Assembly (NCBI GenBank): GCA_020638995.1
Contig: JACKHM010000001.1
Span: 2,480,001 to 2,544,000 of the forward strand
Reading direction: 5' to 3'
Length of the DNA stretch: 64,000 nt
DNA from: Planctomycetaceae bacterium
GTDB taxonomy: Bacteria; Planctomycetota; Planctomycetia; Pirellulales; Pirellulaceae
The translations under genes were made by a program, and so were the position numbers. Below the pieces are notes generated by a model. It did not search any database, had not been told where the DNA came from, and saw only the letters and a program-made list of their open reading frames with translations. This document shows positions 55,475 to 63,935 of the stretch, in pieces (the stretch's first letter is position 1; each line of letters opens with the position of its first letter).

Positions 55475-55738
55475 ATGTTTAAGGGAAATATGAACAAAGT
55501 GAAGTTAGTGGCCATTGCTGTGACCAGCTTGCTGGTTTTGATCGTCGTGTTGCAAAACACGCAAGCCGTCGAAACAAATCTGCTGTTCCTGACGGTAACG
55601 ATGCCGAACGCCGCCCTGTTGTTCGGAACATTGATTATCGGTTTTGCGCTGGGTGTCCTCACTGCGGGCCACATTGTGTCCGTTGAGAAGCGAACGGTAA
55701 GTACGGCGAGCGACAAAGAGCCGAGAGCTGCGGCATGA
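55475..55738 (+). CDS. LapA/DUF1049-type small membrane protein
   Basis: The 87-residue protein has two transmembrane helices (VKLVAIAVTSLLVLIVVLQNTQAV and NAALLFGTLIIGFALGVLTAGHI) with the QNTQxV motif between them, typical of the LapA domain. GGAG precedes the ATG by 7 bases. LapA proteins sit in the inner membrane, with roles in envelope homeostasis. First gene of a same-strand run of stress and envelope genes. Confidence 0.8.
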   Translation: MFKGNMNKVKLVAIAVTSLLVLIVVLQNTQAVETNLLFLTVTMPNAALLFGTLIIGFALGVLTAGHIVSVEKRTVSTASDKEPRAAA

Positions 55739-55855
55739 GCAGCGAAGGAAGTGTTGAATTCGATTGGAAACTTTGTCATTCGACCGACTCGGCCAACGTG
55801 GCTGGAATCGCTAATCACGAATGACGCCTTACTCAGTTGTCGTTAGGAGACTGCG

Positions 55856-56116
55856 ATGGGAATCTTGTTATGGATCGTGTTTGGGCTGATTGCCGGAATC
55901 CTCGCGAAATGGATCATGCCGGGGAGAGATCCAGGAGGCTGGATCGTCACAATTCTCCTGGGAATCGCTGGCGCCTTTGTCGGTGGAATGATCGGCACCG
56001 TACTTGGATTCGGAGGGGTGAGCGGCTTCGACATCCGTAGCCTACTGGTCGCCATCGGAGGCGCGTTGCTGTTGCTATTCGGCTATCGACTCGTCACGAA
56101 CAGAGTGGCAGCCTAA
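55856..56116 (+). CDS. GlsB/YeaQ/YmgE-family stress membrane protein
   Basis: The 86-residue hydrophobic protein has the family pattern LLWIVFGLIAGILAKWIMPG, then GGWIVTILLGIAGAFVGGMIG. AGGAG precedes the ATG. These transglycosylase-associated proteins rise in general stress. Its TAA overlaps the next ATG (TAATG). Confidence 0.9.
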   Translation: MGILLWIVFGLIAGILAKWIMPGRDPGGWIVTILLGIAGAFVGGMIGTVLGFGGVSGFDIRSLLVAIGGALLLLFGYRLVTNRVAA

Positions 56117-56340
56117 TGCCAACCAGTATCCAAGAACTGTGTCGACAAAAAGGCGTCTCCTTGCCGAGTCTAGCTGAGCGAAGCGGTGTGGATCTTACAC
56201 GGTTACAAGCCATCTACCTCGGCCGGTGGACACCGAGTGCGAACCAGCGAGCGAAGATCGCCCAGGCATTGGACACACCGAAAGATGACATCGCATGGCA
56301 ACATAGCACGCCGGTTGAGCATTTCTATGGACCGTGCTGA
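56116..56340 (+). CDS. Small XRE-type HTH protein
   Basis: The 74-residue protein is one HTH: IQELCRQKGVSLPSLAERSGVDLTRLQAIYLG and then PSANQRAKIAQALD. It overlaps the preceding gene by one base, so translational coupling is likely. It may regulate this stress cluster. Confidence 0.75.
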   Translation: MPTSIQELCRQKGVSLPSLAERSGVDLTRLQAIYLGRWTPSANQRAKIAQALDTPKDDIAWQHSTPVEHFYGPC

Positions 56341-56383
56341 GAGTCAAGTAAGACAAGCCGTTCTCTTTCAAGGAGTCGAGTCG

Positions 56384-56584
56384 ATGAATTGGGATCAGAT
56401 CCAATGCAATTGGAAACAGGTGAGCGACAAGATAAAGCTGACCTGGGGCAAATTGAGCGAAGACGACTTAGCCGCGATCGCGGGAAAACGAGACTTGCTC
56501 TCCGGACTGCTCCAACAACGGTATGGGTACGCGAAAGTTCAGGCGGAGACGAAGGTCGACGACTTTGCACAGCGGTTGAATTAG
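56384..56584 (+). CDS. CsbD-like stress protein
   Basis: The 66-residue product begins MNWDQIQCNWKQVSDKIKLTWGKL and continues AAIAGKRDLLSGLLQQRYGY, the CsbD pattern. The AAGGAG box is at 56370-56375. CsbD proteins are small, disordered and induced by general stress. Confidence 0.88.
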   Translation: MNWDQIQCNWKQVSDKIKLTWGKLSEDDLAAIAGKRDLLSGLLQQRYGYAKVQAETKVDDFAQRLN

Positions 56585-56636
56585 GAAATCGAAACTCAGG
56601 ATGCCGCCGGAACTTTTCACTATCAGGAGTATTTCA

Positions 56637-57392
56637 ATGTCAACAAGCTCATCCATAAGAGTTCTTCCCGAAACTGCCCGCCAAATGACGGCTCCGATGG
56701 TTTCCTCGGTAGATGCGTTCGTTGAGCGTCTCGGCGCAGAGGTCTCCACGGCCCGAGAACGAGTCCGGTCGCTTCAAACCAAGGCGGCTGAGGCTTTTGC
56801 AGGCCAGGAACGGCGCTTCATCGGTTTCGTTAGTTTGGCGGATCGCATCCATGCAATCTTGCTGCCACGCCTCGAGTCGTTCGCGAAGGTGGAGGTCTTC
56901 AAGGACATCAAAAAGATCGTGAGCCTGGAAGGGCAAGGCCTCGATGTGCGGGGATTTCACGGTAGAACGACAACACTGTCCATTCCATTTTCCGACGCAT
57001 GTCCGGCGAAGGTTCAGTTGTCCTTCCGCGTGGGGCATGACGGCCCTGTCGAAAACGCCATCATGGACTACCGGCTCGAGATCCTTCCGATCTTCTTCCA
57101 ATTCGACAACCACGATCAACTCATCGTCCCAATCAGCCATCCCGACGAAGATGCCATCGCGGGATGGATCGAAGACAAGTTGGTCAGATTCACTCGGACC
57201 TTTTTCGAGCTTCACTTTCACGACCAATACCAGCAGAAACACCTGGAGACCGACGTTGTAATGAACATTCGGTTTCCGAAGACGGACGCCGTCGGGAAAC
57301 AGGAATATGAGGGTCGCACCTATTACTTCTACACGGACGAGTCGTTACTGGCATTCGAAAGGGATCCGTCTGAGTATGTCGCGTCCGCGTGA
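56637..57392 (+). CDS. YHS-domain protein
   Basis: The 251-residue product starts at the ATG at 56637 (AGGAG upstream). The C-terminal 40 residues (GKQEYEGRTYYFYTDESLLAF) form a YHS-type domain, known in metal-handling or redox proteins. The first 60 residues are a coiled-coil, and the middle (RTTTLSIPFSDACPAKVQLSF) is beta-rich. No catalytic motif. Confidence 0.65.
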   Translation: MSTSSSIRVLPETARQMTAPMVSSVDAFVERLGAEVSTARERVRSLQTKAAEAFAGQERRFIGFVSLADRIHAILLPRLESFAKVEVFKDIKKIVSLEGQGLDVRGFHGRTTTLSIPFSDACPAKVQLSFRVGHDGPVENAIMDYRLEILPIFFQFDNHDQLIVPISHPDEDAIAGWIEDKLVRFTRTFFELHFHDQYQQKHLETDVVMNIRFPKTDAVGKQEYEGRTYYFYTDESLLAFERDPSEYVASA

Positions 57393-57450
57393 ATCACAGC
57401 CGGCCGTTGTCGGCACTTAACACGTTGTCTCACACGAAGGAGAAACTTCC

Positions 57451-58290
57451 ATGGACAATCCTGCCATCTACATTCCGATTATTGGCGTCGCTTGCGTAGT
57501 GGTTTACTTGTTGAGCTGCATTCGGATTCTCTACGAATACGAGCGCGGCGTCGTGTTCCGTCTTGGCCGCGTACTGGAAAGTGCAAGAGGGCCCGGGCTG
57601 ATTATGGTCTTTTGGCCGATCGACCGAATGACGCGGGTCAGCCTGCGAACTCATGTTGATGACGTGCCGGCTCAAGACGTCATTACGCGCGATAACGTGT
57701 CGGTCAAGGTGAATGCAGTCGTCTACTTTCGTGTGACCGACCCCATGCAGGCCGTGCTGCAGGTTGAGAACTACTTATATGCGACCAGCCAAGTTTCGCA
57801 GACGACATTGCGCAGTATCTTGGGACAGGCGGAGCTTGACGAACTGCTCGCAGATCGCAACACGATTAATCGTCGCTTGCAAGAAATGATCGACAAGCAG
57901 ACGGACCCTTGGGGCATCAAAGTACTCGCCGTTGAAGTGAAACACTTGGACCTTCCCGACACGATGAAGCGGGCCATGGCAATGCAGGCGGAAAGCGAAC
58001 GGGAGCGCCGCGCGAAAGTCATTCACGCCGAAGGCGAGTTTCAAGCGTCGGGACGATTACGGGATGCGGCGGAAACGTTGGAGGGGTATCCCATGGCGAT
58101 GCAGATGCGATTCCTACAAACTCTGTCCGAGGTCGGTGCCGAGAACAACACGACGATTGTGTTCCCGATGCCAATAGAATTGCTTAGTGCGTTTCTGAAG
58201 GACGCGCCACAGAACGGCAAGCCGAAACGCAGCAAGCCGAGGGTGGACAACTCTACCGAGCCACTACTTGGCGTTGAGGCACGAATGTGA
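57451..58290 (+). CDS. Slipin/stomatin-like SPFH protein
   Basis: The 279-residue protein has an N-terminal membrane hairpin (ACVVVYLLSCIRILYEYERGVVFRLG), then an SPFH domain (GPGLIMVFWPIDRMTRVSLRT, AVVYFRVTDPMQAV) and a coiled-coil (AESERERRAKVIHAEGEFQAS). It is anchored in the inner membrane and forms oligomers in the SPFH family. AAGGAG precedes the ATG. No NfeD partner is nearby. Confidence 0.92.
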   Translation: MDNPAIYIPIIGVACVVVYLLSCIRILYEYERGVVFRLGRVLESARGPGLIMVFWPIDRMTRVSLRTHVDDVPAQDVITRDNVSVKVNAVVYFRVTDPMQAVLQVENYLYATSQVSQTTLRSILGQAELDELLADRNTINRRLQEMIDKQTDPWGIKVLAVEVKHLDLPDTMKRAMAMQAESERERRAKVIHAEGEFQASGRLRDAAETLEGYPMAMQMRFLQTLSEVGAENNTTIVFPMPIELLSAFLKDAPQNGKPKRSKPRVDNSTEPLLGVEARM

Positions 58291-58367
58291 AGGGTCTGAT
58301 CGAGTCAGCAGTGAGTGAGGAGAGACCGCGTGTCAGATCGTAGTCGCAAGCAAGGAACGCGTTCATC

Positions 58368-58469
58368 ATGGTCGTCTCGGTTCTAATAGGCGCCTTCGTT
58401 GGGGTGCTGTTTCTAGATATCTACAGCGAGCTCAGAACCGGACTGCCCACGCGGTCGGCCGGAAAGTGA
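58368..58469 (+). CDS. Candidate 33-residue membrane peptide
   Basis: An ATG at 58368 with AAGGAA (58352-58357) 10 bases upstream opens a 33-codon frame ending at 58469: MVVSVLIGAFVGVLFLDIYS, then a polar tail. One transmembrane segment is evident. It lies between the slipin and ACP genes on the same strand. Short, so confidence is limited. Confidence 0.45.
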   Translation: MVVSVLIGAFVGVLFLDIYSELRTGLPTRSAGK

Positions 58470-58493
58470 CACTGGGCAAGGATTCACAAACAA

Positions 58494-58811
58494 ATGGTTG
58501 ACTCGAAGAGTGCGAGTGCTATCCACGACACGCTAGATACGGACACGGTGTATGCCGTCATTGCACGATGTTTCGGAGTTGCCCGCAAACAGCTCACGGC
58601 GAAAACGTTGTTGTTCGAAGACTTGCGTGTTGATTCGATCGACCTGCTGGCCTTGGCCTTGGACTTAGAAGAAGAATTCGACGTTGTGATAGCGGACGTG
58701 GTTCTTTACCGCATGCGCACGATTGGCGATGCGATTGGGTGTATGGTCGATGCGTGTGAGTTGCGGCGAATCGAGCGTGAAGTAGCGTCGATATCGGCTC
58801 ATCGCAAATAG
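58494..58811 (+). CDS. Acyl carrier protein-like, stand-alone
   Basis: The 105-residue protein has the four-helix pattern with FEDLRVDSIDLLALALDLEEEF, where Ser of DSID is the phosphopantetheine site. No fatty acid or polyketide enzymes are nearby, so its acyl partner is unknown; an envelope-linked role with the slipin is speculative. Confidence 0.88.
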   Translation: MVDSKSASAIHDTLDTDTVYAVIARCFGVARKQLTAKTLLFEDLRVDSIDLLALALDLEEEFDVVIADVVLYRMRTIGDAIGCMVDACELRRIEREVASISAHRK

Positions 58812-58889
58812 AGCGTTGGCGTAAGTACGGTTGGCGGCATGCGGCGATCGCCCCTGCCGAATGTGTTTTTCCCTTGCAGGAGATTTGCG

Positions 58890-59055
58890 ATGTTAGGAAC
58901 TGTTAGGAACCATTTTGCTGGTCGTGTTAGTTCTGATGCTTCTCGGTGCGGTGCCTGCCTGGGGCCACAGCCGAAGCTGGGGTTAAGGCCCAAGCGGCGG
59001 GCTTGGATTGTTGGTGTTGGTCGTTGTCGTGCTGCTACTGATGGGGCGCATTTGA
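58890..59055 (+). pseudogene. Decayed DUF3309 small membrane protein gene
   Basis: AGGAG (58878-58882) precedes an ATG at 58890, but TGTTAGGAAC is repeated in tandem at 58891-58900 and 58901-58910, shifting the frame. Removing one copy restores MLGTILLVVLVLMLLGAV and PAWGHSRSWG, the DUF3309 pattern. A TAA at 58984-58986 then interrupts, where relatives encode Tyr in WGYG, and GPSGGLGLLVLVVVVLLL continues to the TGA at 59053. Two lesions in one gene. Confidence 0.75.
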
Positions 59056-59117
59056 TTTCGTTTCGTTCTCGCCCCTGAGACAGTGTCCGCAGGATTGCGG
59101 CAGAAATGGAAGTCACT

Positions 59118-59672
59118 ATGGCGAATCAACTCGCGGAAACCAACGGCGCGGTGCATGTAACGCGCGAAGACCTCGTGGCCCTGCTCAACGAATACCTGGC
59201 GCGTGAATACCAGGCCGTCATTTCCTATGTGGTGTATTCAAAGGTGATCAAGGGCGCACCGTACATGAACATTGCCGCAGAACTCGAGAAGCATGCTGCG
59301 GAAGAGCTTTCACACGCGCTGATCCTCGCCGGACAGATTGACTATCTGGGTGGGATGCCGGTAACGGAGCCCCAACCGGTGAGAACTTCGGCCAAGGCGG
59401 AAGACATGCTGCGTTTCGACTTGGACGCCGAGACAGATACGATCTTTCACTATCGACAACGAGTGCGGCAGTGCGAGGCACTGGGCGAATACGCGATGGC
59501 CGAACACATCCGCGGCATCCTGGTGCAAGAACAAGACCATCAAGTTGCGCTGGCCAGTGCCTTGGGAGTGGAAGTGCCAAACGCCGCCAGACGGCAAACG
59601 CCAATCGACGAACACTCCCGCATCAACGCTGGCATCAATCGTGAGATGTCACTGGAACGAGCAATTCAATAA
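59118..59672 (+). CDS. Ferritin-like/bacterioferritin-type protein
   Basis: The product has 184 residues (start 59118; an ATG at 59106 is in frame). The four-helix iron fold shows EYLAREYQAVISYVVYS, KHAAEELSHALILAGQIDYLGG (EExSH metal ligands) and EHIRGILVQEQDHQVALASALG. Iron or DNA-protection roles are known for the family. No haem ligand can be assigned by eye. Confidence 0.85.
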   Translation: MANQLAETNGAVHVTREDLVALLNEYLAREYQAVISYVVYSKVIKGAPYMNIAAELEKHAAEELSHALILAGQIDYLGGMPVTEPQPVRTSAKAEDMLRFDLDAETDTIFHYRQRVRQCEALGEYAMAEHIRGILVQEQDHQVALASALGVEVPNAARRQTPIDEHSRINAGINREMSLERAIQ

Positions 59673-59711
59673 GCCACGACGGATTTTGATAACCAAGGAA
59701 GGAATTCCACG

Positions 59712-60356
59712 ATGAATGACAATGCTGTACTGCAACTGCGATTGAATAGTTCGAAGCCCATTCGTGTTTTAATCGCCGATCCCGAGGAAGAGCTGCAGCC
59801 CGTGTATCGAGAGCCGCTGGCGCAGGCGGGCTTCGATGTGGCCACGGTCGGCAGTGGTTTGGCGTGCGTTGCTCGGCTGCGCGAGCGAGTGCCCGATGTG
59901 CTCGTGATCGAGCCGCACTTGCCGTGGGGCGGAGGCGACGGGGTGCTGGCGATGATGGGCGAGGATCCTCAGCTTGCAGCCATTCCCGTCATGGTCCTGA
60001 CGTCGCATCGCGAATCAGATGCCTTGAGCCGCGTGGCGAAATTTCCGGTCAGCAGCTTTCACCTCAAACCGCTGGCCCCCGATCGATTGGCGGCGAAGCT
60101 CCGCACTCTGGCAGCGCATCCCCGACAACGTTTCGGTTTGTCAGAACAAACCGGCCCCCTGGAATCTGCAATCGCAAAGCGGACCGGCGGTCGGGTTCAA
60201 AACTTGCGGGTCGAGACCGTGGACGGGCGGATCGTCGTGCACGGCCGCTCCGACTCGCATCATGTTAGGCAATTGGCACTGGTTGCCATACGTGAGGCAT
60301 TTGAGGCTTCGAGATTCCAGTCCGAAAGGATCGAAGTAAATATTGAAGTTGGTTGA
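59712..60356 (+). CDS. Degenerate receiver domain joined to a BON-like domain
   Basis: The 214-residue product has a CheY-like fold (1-140: RVLIADPEEELQPVYREPL, then VPDVLVIEPHLPWGGG) in which the expected phospho-Asp is E67, and SSFHLKPL supplies the usual Lys. Residues 150-214 (LESAIAKRTGGRVQNLRVE, GRIVVHGRS, HHVRQLALVAI) resemble a BON domain. The Glu could mimic permanent phosphorylation. GGAAGGA precedes the ATG. Confidence 0.75.
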   Translation: MNDNAVLQLRLNSSKPIRVLIADPEEELQPVYREPLAQAGFDVATVGSGLACVARLRERVPDVLVIEPHLPWGGGDGVLAMMGEDPQLAAIPVMVLTSHRESDALSRVAKFPVSSFHLKPLAPDRLAAKLRTLAAHPRQRFGLSEQTGPLESAIAKRTGGRVQNLRVETVDGRIVVHGRSDSHHVRQLALVAIREAFEASRFQSERIEVNIEVG

Positions 60357-60441
60357 GTAATGATTCCTGGAGGTTTGTTCCTCACAGAAGTCTCGGCCCG
60401 CGTGGGCCCCATGTTGGCCTTACCTAAGAGGAGTCTTTGCA

Positions 60442-60750
60442 ATGTCTCGAAAACTATTGTTCTTAGCCGTGGTTGTCGCGGCGTGTACGCTGACCTTCGG
60501 CACCACCGAACTGCCAGCCCAAGGCAGGAACAACTGCAGCAACAGCTACAGCGGTCGCGGCTACAGCACTCGCGGCTACAGCACCCGCGGTTACGGAAAC
60601 TACGGTGGCTATGGCTACCGCGGCTATGGCTACCGCGGCGGCTACGGCAACTTCGGCTATGGCCCGCGCGGGTACGGCGGTGTGGGTATCGGCATCGGTT
60701 TTGGCTCCCGTGGCTTTGGCAACTACGGTGGCGTCGGCGGGTTCTTTTAA
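60442..60750 (+). CDS. Secreted Gly/Tyr-rich structural protein
   Basis: The 102-residue protein has a signal peptide (LLFLAVVVAACTLTFG) and then repeats of SRGYSTRGY, GYGYRGY and GYGNFGYG type, nearly all Gly, Tyr, Arg and Ser. AGGAG precedes the ATG. Such proteins are expected in the cell surface or matrix. Confidence 0.75.
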   Translation: MSRKLLFLAVVVAACTLTFGTTELPAQGRNNCSNSYSGRGYSTRGYSTRGYGNYGGYGYRGYGYRGGYGNFGYGPRGYGGVGIGIGFGSRGFGNYGGVGGFF

Positions 60751-61074
60751 CGAACTGAGTCGTTGGCGGGAGCGCCGGACGCACTCATTTCGTTACCAGT
60801 GGACTCTCTACGGAGAACGTGGTTCGGTCCATCAACGCATGGCCAACCTTACGACAGACACGGATGTAACGGACTGCCACAGTGCTCTGGCGCCGATGCC
60901 TTTTTTGATGATGTGGAGGAGTGCCGGAAGTTTCAAACTCTTGTCGAGTTGACGAACGGACGGCAGTCCAGCGAGGACCAAACGAATCACTGGCTCGCAA
61001 GGGCCGGTCGAACGCGAAGGCGGGCTGCTTTCGTGAACGGTCCGCAGGAGTTTTACAAGAGAAAGACACAGAAG
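60751..61074. other. 324-base stretch without a convincing gene
   Basis: The reading frame of the next gene is open through here without a good start. I see no hairpin or RNA gene. The ribosome site of the next gene is near 61046-61065. Confidence 0.35.
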
Positions 61075-61662
61075 ATGAACTACCGAATGTTTTCACGAAG
61101 TGCGATGGCTTTGGCTCTGCTGGTCGCGATCGCGCCTGCGTTCGCAGAAGACAATGCCAAGGACGCCAAAGAGGCCCAGGAAGCGACGCATGTTGGCAAG
61201 GTGGTCAGCATCACGGGCAACAAGCTCGTGATGACGAGCAAGGAGGGAAAGGAGCATTCCCATGCGCTGACCGCCGCAGCGAAGGTCACTTGTGACGGCA
61301 AAGCCTGCAAAGCCGAGGATCTCAAGGCCGGAACGAAGATCCGCGTCACGACGCAGGCGAACGATGCGAATCTTGTGACGCGCATCGAAGCGATCGACAT
61401 GAACAAGTCGTTTGTCGACACGCACGATGGCCAAGTCGTCAGCATCGCCGGCACCAAGCTGATCATGACGGGCCCACAGGGCAAGAAAGAACAAACCTGC
61501 ACCCTGGCAGCCGACGCGAAGATTACTTGTGACGGCCAGGTCTGCAAGTCATCGGACTTGAAGCCCGGCATGAAGATCCGCGTGACATCCGAGAGCGAGA
61601 CTCCGCAAACGGCAATTCGGATCGAAGCGATCGACAAGAATCTGAAGTTCACCAGCCTGTAA
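61075..61662 (+). CDS. Secreted protein with two tandem 70-residue repeats
   Basis: The 195-residue product (ATG 61075) has a signal peptide (MALALLVAIAPAFA) and two repeats: VGKVVSITGNKLVMTSKEGK and DGQVVSIAGTKLIMTGPQGK, each continuing to KVTCDGKACKAEDLKAG or KITCDGQVCKSSDLKPG and IRIEAID. The paired Cys in each repeat may form a disulphide. OB-fold-like beta domains are likely. Function unknown. Confidence 0.8.
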   Translation: MNYRMFSRSAMALALLVAIAPAFAEDNAKDAKEAQEATHVGKVVSITGNKLVMTSKEGKEHSHALTAAAKVTCDGKACKAEDLKAGTKIRVTTQANDANLVTRIEAIDMNKSFVDTHDGQVVSIAGTKLIMTGPQGKKEQTCTLAADAKITCDGQVCKSSDLKPGMKIRVTSESETPQTAIRIEAIDKNLKFTSL

Positions 61663-61747
61663 GCATTGGCTGATAGCGATAGCTCCGGGCGCTGGCCCTT
61701 GGCCAGCGCCTGCTTCATCGTCACTCACACACTCAAAGGAATCAATC

Positions 61748-63265
61748 ATGAAGTTTTATGCGTATTTCCTGGTCGCCTTCCTGTTGGGCGCGGCAGTGGC
61801 GTGGGGGCAATTAAGTGGCGTGCCCAGGGGCCGGACAGAGATTGATGACGGCATGGAAGTGCTCACACGCGGGCCCGTGCATGAAGCCTTCGCGGAAACG
61901 GTGACCTTCGATCCCGAACCGGGAATCGTGACGCCGAAAATGCCTCCGGTCGCCATCGAGGAAGTGCCGCCAGACCAGCGTCCCGAGGGAACCAACGTAG
62001 CCTGGATTCCCGGTTACTGGGCCTGGGATGACGAGCGGACGGATTTCCTCTGGGTCAGCGGAGTATGGCGGGCGTTGCCGCCGGGTCGCCAGTGGGTGCC
62101 TGGATATTGGGGCCGCGCCGGACAAGGCGCGCAGTGGACGTCCGGGTATTGGGCCGATAGCGAATCGACCGAAGCGGAATACCTGCCCGAGCCGCCGGCG
62201 AGCGTCGAGTCCGGTCCCAACGTGCCAGCGCCTTCGGTGAACCATATTTGGCTGCCCGGTACTTGGCTCTGGCAGCAGAACCGTTATGCGTGGCGGCCCG
62301 GCTACTGGGCACCTGGGCAATCCAACTGGGATTGGATTCCGGCGCATTATGTCTGGACGCCTCGCGGCTATTTGTTCGTCGATGGCTACTACGACTATAC
62401 GGTTGCCCGGCGCGGTGTGTTGTTCGCGCCCGTGTATTTCAATTCCAACAGCTACTCGCAGCAAGGCTTCTCCTACCGGCCTGCGACAGTGATCAATCCA
62501 GCCGTGTTCGCCAGCCATCTCTTCTTGCGACCGAGCTACGGCCACTACTACTTTGGCGACTACTACGGTTCCAACTACTCGTCCAACGGGTTCTCGCCGT
62601 GGTTCTCGTTCTTCTCCAGCCGCTCGGGATACGATCCGTTTTATGCTCAGCAGTACTGGCAAAATCGCAATAACGGCCAATGGAATCGCCAAGTGCAAGC
62701 GGACTTTACCCACCGGCAAGCCAACGCGGCGGCTCGGCCTCCGCGAACGTTTGCGGCGCAGCAGCAGCTTGGCGGAAACGGTCCGAAGTCGCAGAACATG
62801 GCGAGCGTAATCGCGCAGCAGCTCGATCAGTTCAGGAAGACCGCCGACAGTTCGATGCGATTCCAGCCAGTCAACGACGGTGACCGTCAGCAATTCGGTC
62901 GGCGCGGACAAGACGTCCAGTCGCTTCGCGAACAGCGACAGCAGTTAGAGGCCAAAGTTGCCGAGCCAACCGCCGCGCCGTCTGCCCAAGGAGGCGCATC
63001 GGCGCGCGTCAAGTTGCCCACATCTCCGTTTGTGGCGAAGCGACCGGAGGCGTTCGACGAGCACCAGCGCCCGCCGCAGTCACATGCGCAACCTCAAGTC
63101 GATTCCAATCTCGTGCCGACGCCGCGCCGGCGAGGAAACTCTTCGGTAGGAACGAGTCCGGTACCTTCCAAAGAGAAGGCCGCTCCGAAGACAGAACCAA
63201 AGGTCGAACCCAAGGCGGCGCCGAAGAAGGCCGCATCGAAAGATAAACCAAAGGGCAAGCCTTGA
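61748..63265 (+). CDS. Secreted YXWGXW-type repeat protein with Lys-rich tail
   Basis: The 505-residue protein has a signal peptide (YAYFLVAFLLGAAVAWGQ), then repeats of WIPGYWAWDDE, WVPGYWGRAG, WTSGYWAD and WLPGTWLWQQ type, followed by a Tyr/Ser-rich part and a Lys/Pro-rich basic tail (KAAPKKAASKDKPKG). Such proteins are common in Planctomycetes and are probably surface proteins. Confidence 0.85.
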   Translation: MKFYAYFLVAFLLGAAVAWGQLSGVPRGRTEIDDGMEVLTRGPVHEAFAETVTFDPEPGIVTPKMPPVAIEEVPPDQRPEGTNVAWIPGYWAWDDERTDFLWVSGVWRALPPGRQWVPGYWGRAGQGAQWTSGYWADSESTEAEYLPEPPASVESGPNVPAPSVNHIWLPGTWLWQQNRYAWRPGYWAPGQSNWDWIPAHYVWTPRGYLFVDGYYDYTVARRGVLFAPVYFNSNSYSQQGFSYRPATVINPAVFASHLFLRPSYGHYYFGDYYGSNYSSNGFSPWFSFFSSRSGYDPFYAQQYWQNRNNGQWNRQVQADFTHRQANAAARPPRTFAAQQQLGGNGPKSQNMASVIAQQLDQFRKTADSSMRFQPVNDGDRQQFGRRGQDVQSLREQRQQLEAKVAEPTAAPSAQGGASARVKLPTSPFVAKRPEAFDEHQRPPQSHAQPQVDSNLVPTPRRRGNSSVGTSPVPSKEKAAPKTEPKVEPKAAPKKAASKDKPKGKP

Positions 63266-63313
63266 TCGTAGTGGGCGAAACTAAGCACCTCATTTTCATT
63301 GGAGAACCTGACC

Positions 63314-63484
63314 ATGTTGAATTCAGCCATTTCTTGATTTCTGATCGCGTTGATTACCGGACGACTTGGCTTTTGGGGAATCGCCGGCCCCTTCATGGGA
63401 GCAGCGAAGATTGTGTTTGTGGTCTTTCTCATCCTTGCGGTTTTGTCCTTCCTATGGGGCGAGATGCGCCGCCGACCGATCTGA
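63314..63484 (+). pseudogene. DUF1328-type small membrane protein gene with an in-frame TGA
   Basis: GGAG (63300-63303) precedes the ATG at 63314. Codon 8 is TGA (63335-63337). The frame continues FLIALITGRLGFWGIAG and AAKIVFVVFLILAVLSFLWG to the stop at 63484, the DUF1328 pattern, where the stop replaces a hydrophobic residue. It is either decayed, read through or a sequencing error. Confidence 0.7.
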
Positions 63485-63603
63485 AAGTAACTCGCGAGCG
63501 ATGAGGAAGAAAGTTTGCATAAGTACGCGCATGAAATGTGGTTTTGTGCGATTTGAAATGATCGACGAAACAGCTCGCTTGCCAACAAAGAAGGAGTTGA
63601 GTG

Positions 63604-63861
63604 ATGAATAGACTATTTGCGTTTCTGATTGTGGTAGTGATCTGTGTTGTGGCCATCGGCTTTTACCGGAGCTGGTTTACCGTTTCGAGTCAAAGTCCCA
63701 ACGCGGAAAGCCATCAGGTCGATATCAATGTGACCTTGGACCCCGACAAAGTCGAAGCGGATGCCGAGACCGTGAAGGACAAGGCCGTGGAGCTTACCGG
63801 TCAGGCTACGGAAGGAGCTAAGGAGCTTGTCGACCAGGCAAGACAAATTGAATTCGGATGA
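63604..63861 (+). CDS. Small single-pass membrane protein
   Basis: The 85-residue product (ATG 63604, AAGGAG upstream) has one N-terminal transmembrane helix (LFAFLIVVVICVVAIGFYRSW) and a charged extracytoplasmic helix (VKDKAVELTGQATEGAKELVD). It is the last complete gene of the stress/envelope run. Function unknown. Confidence 0.7.
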   Translation: MNRLFAFLIVVVICVVAIGFYRSWFTVSSQSPNAESHQVDINVTLDPDKVEADAETVKDKAVELTGQATEGAKELVDQARQIEFG

Positions 63862-63935
63862 GAGGTAAGGGATGCACAATCCGTGCAACGACACACCAAA
63901 TCTAACGTCATACCCAAATGAAACGGTACACTCAA

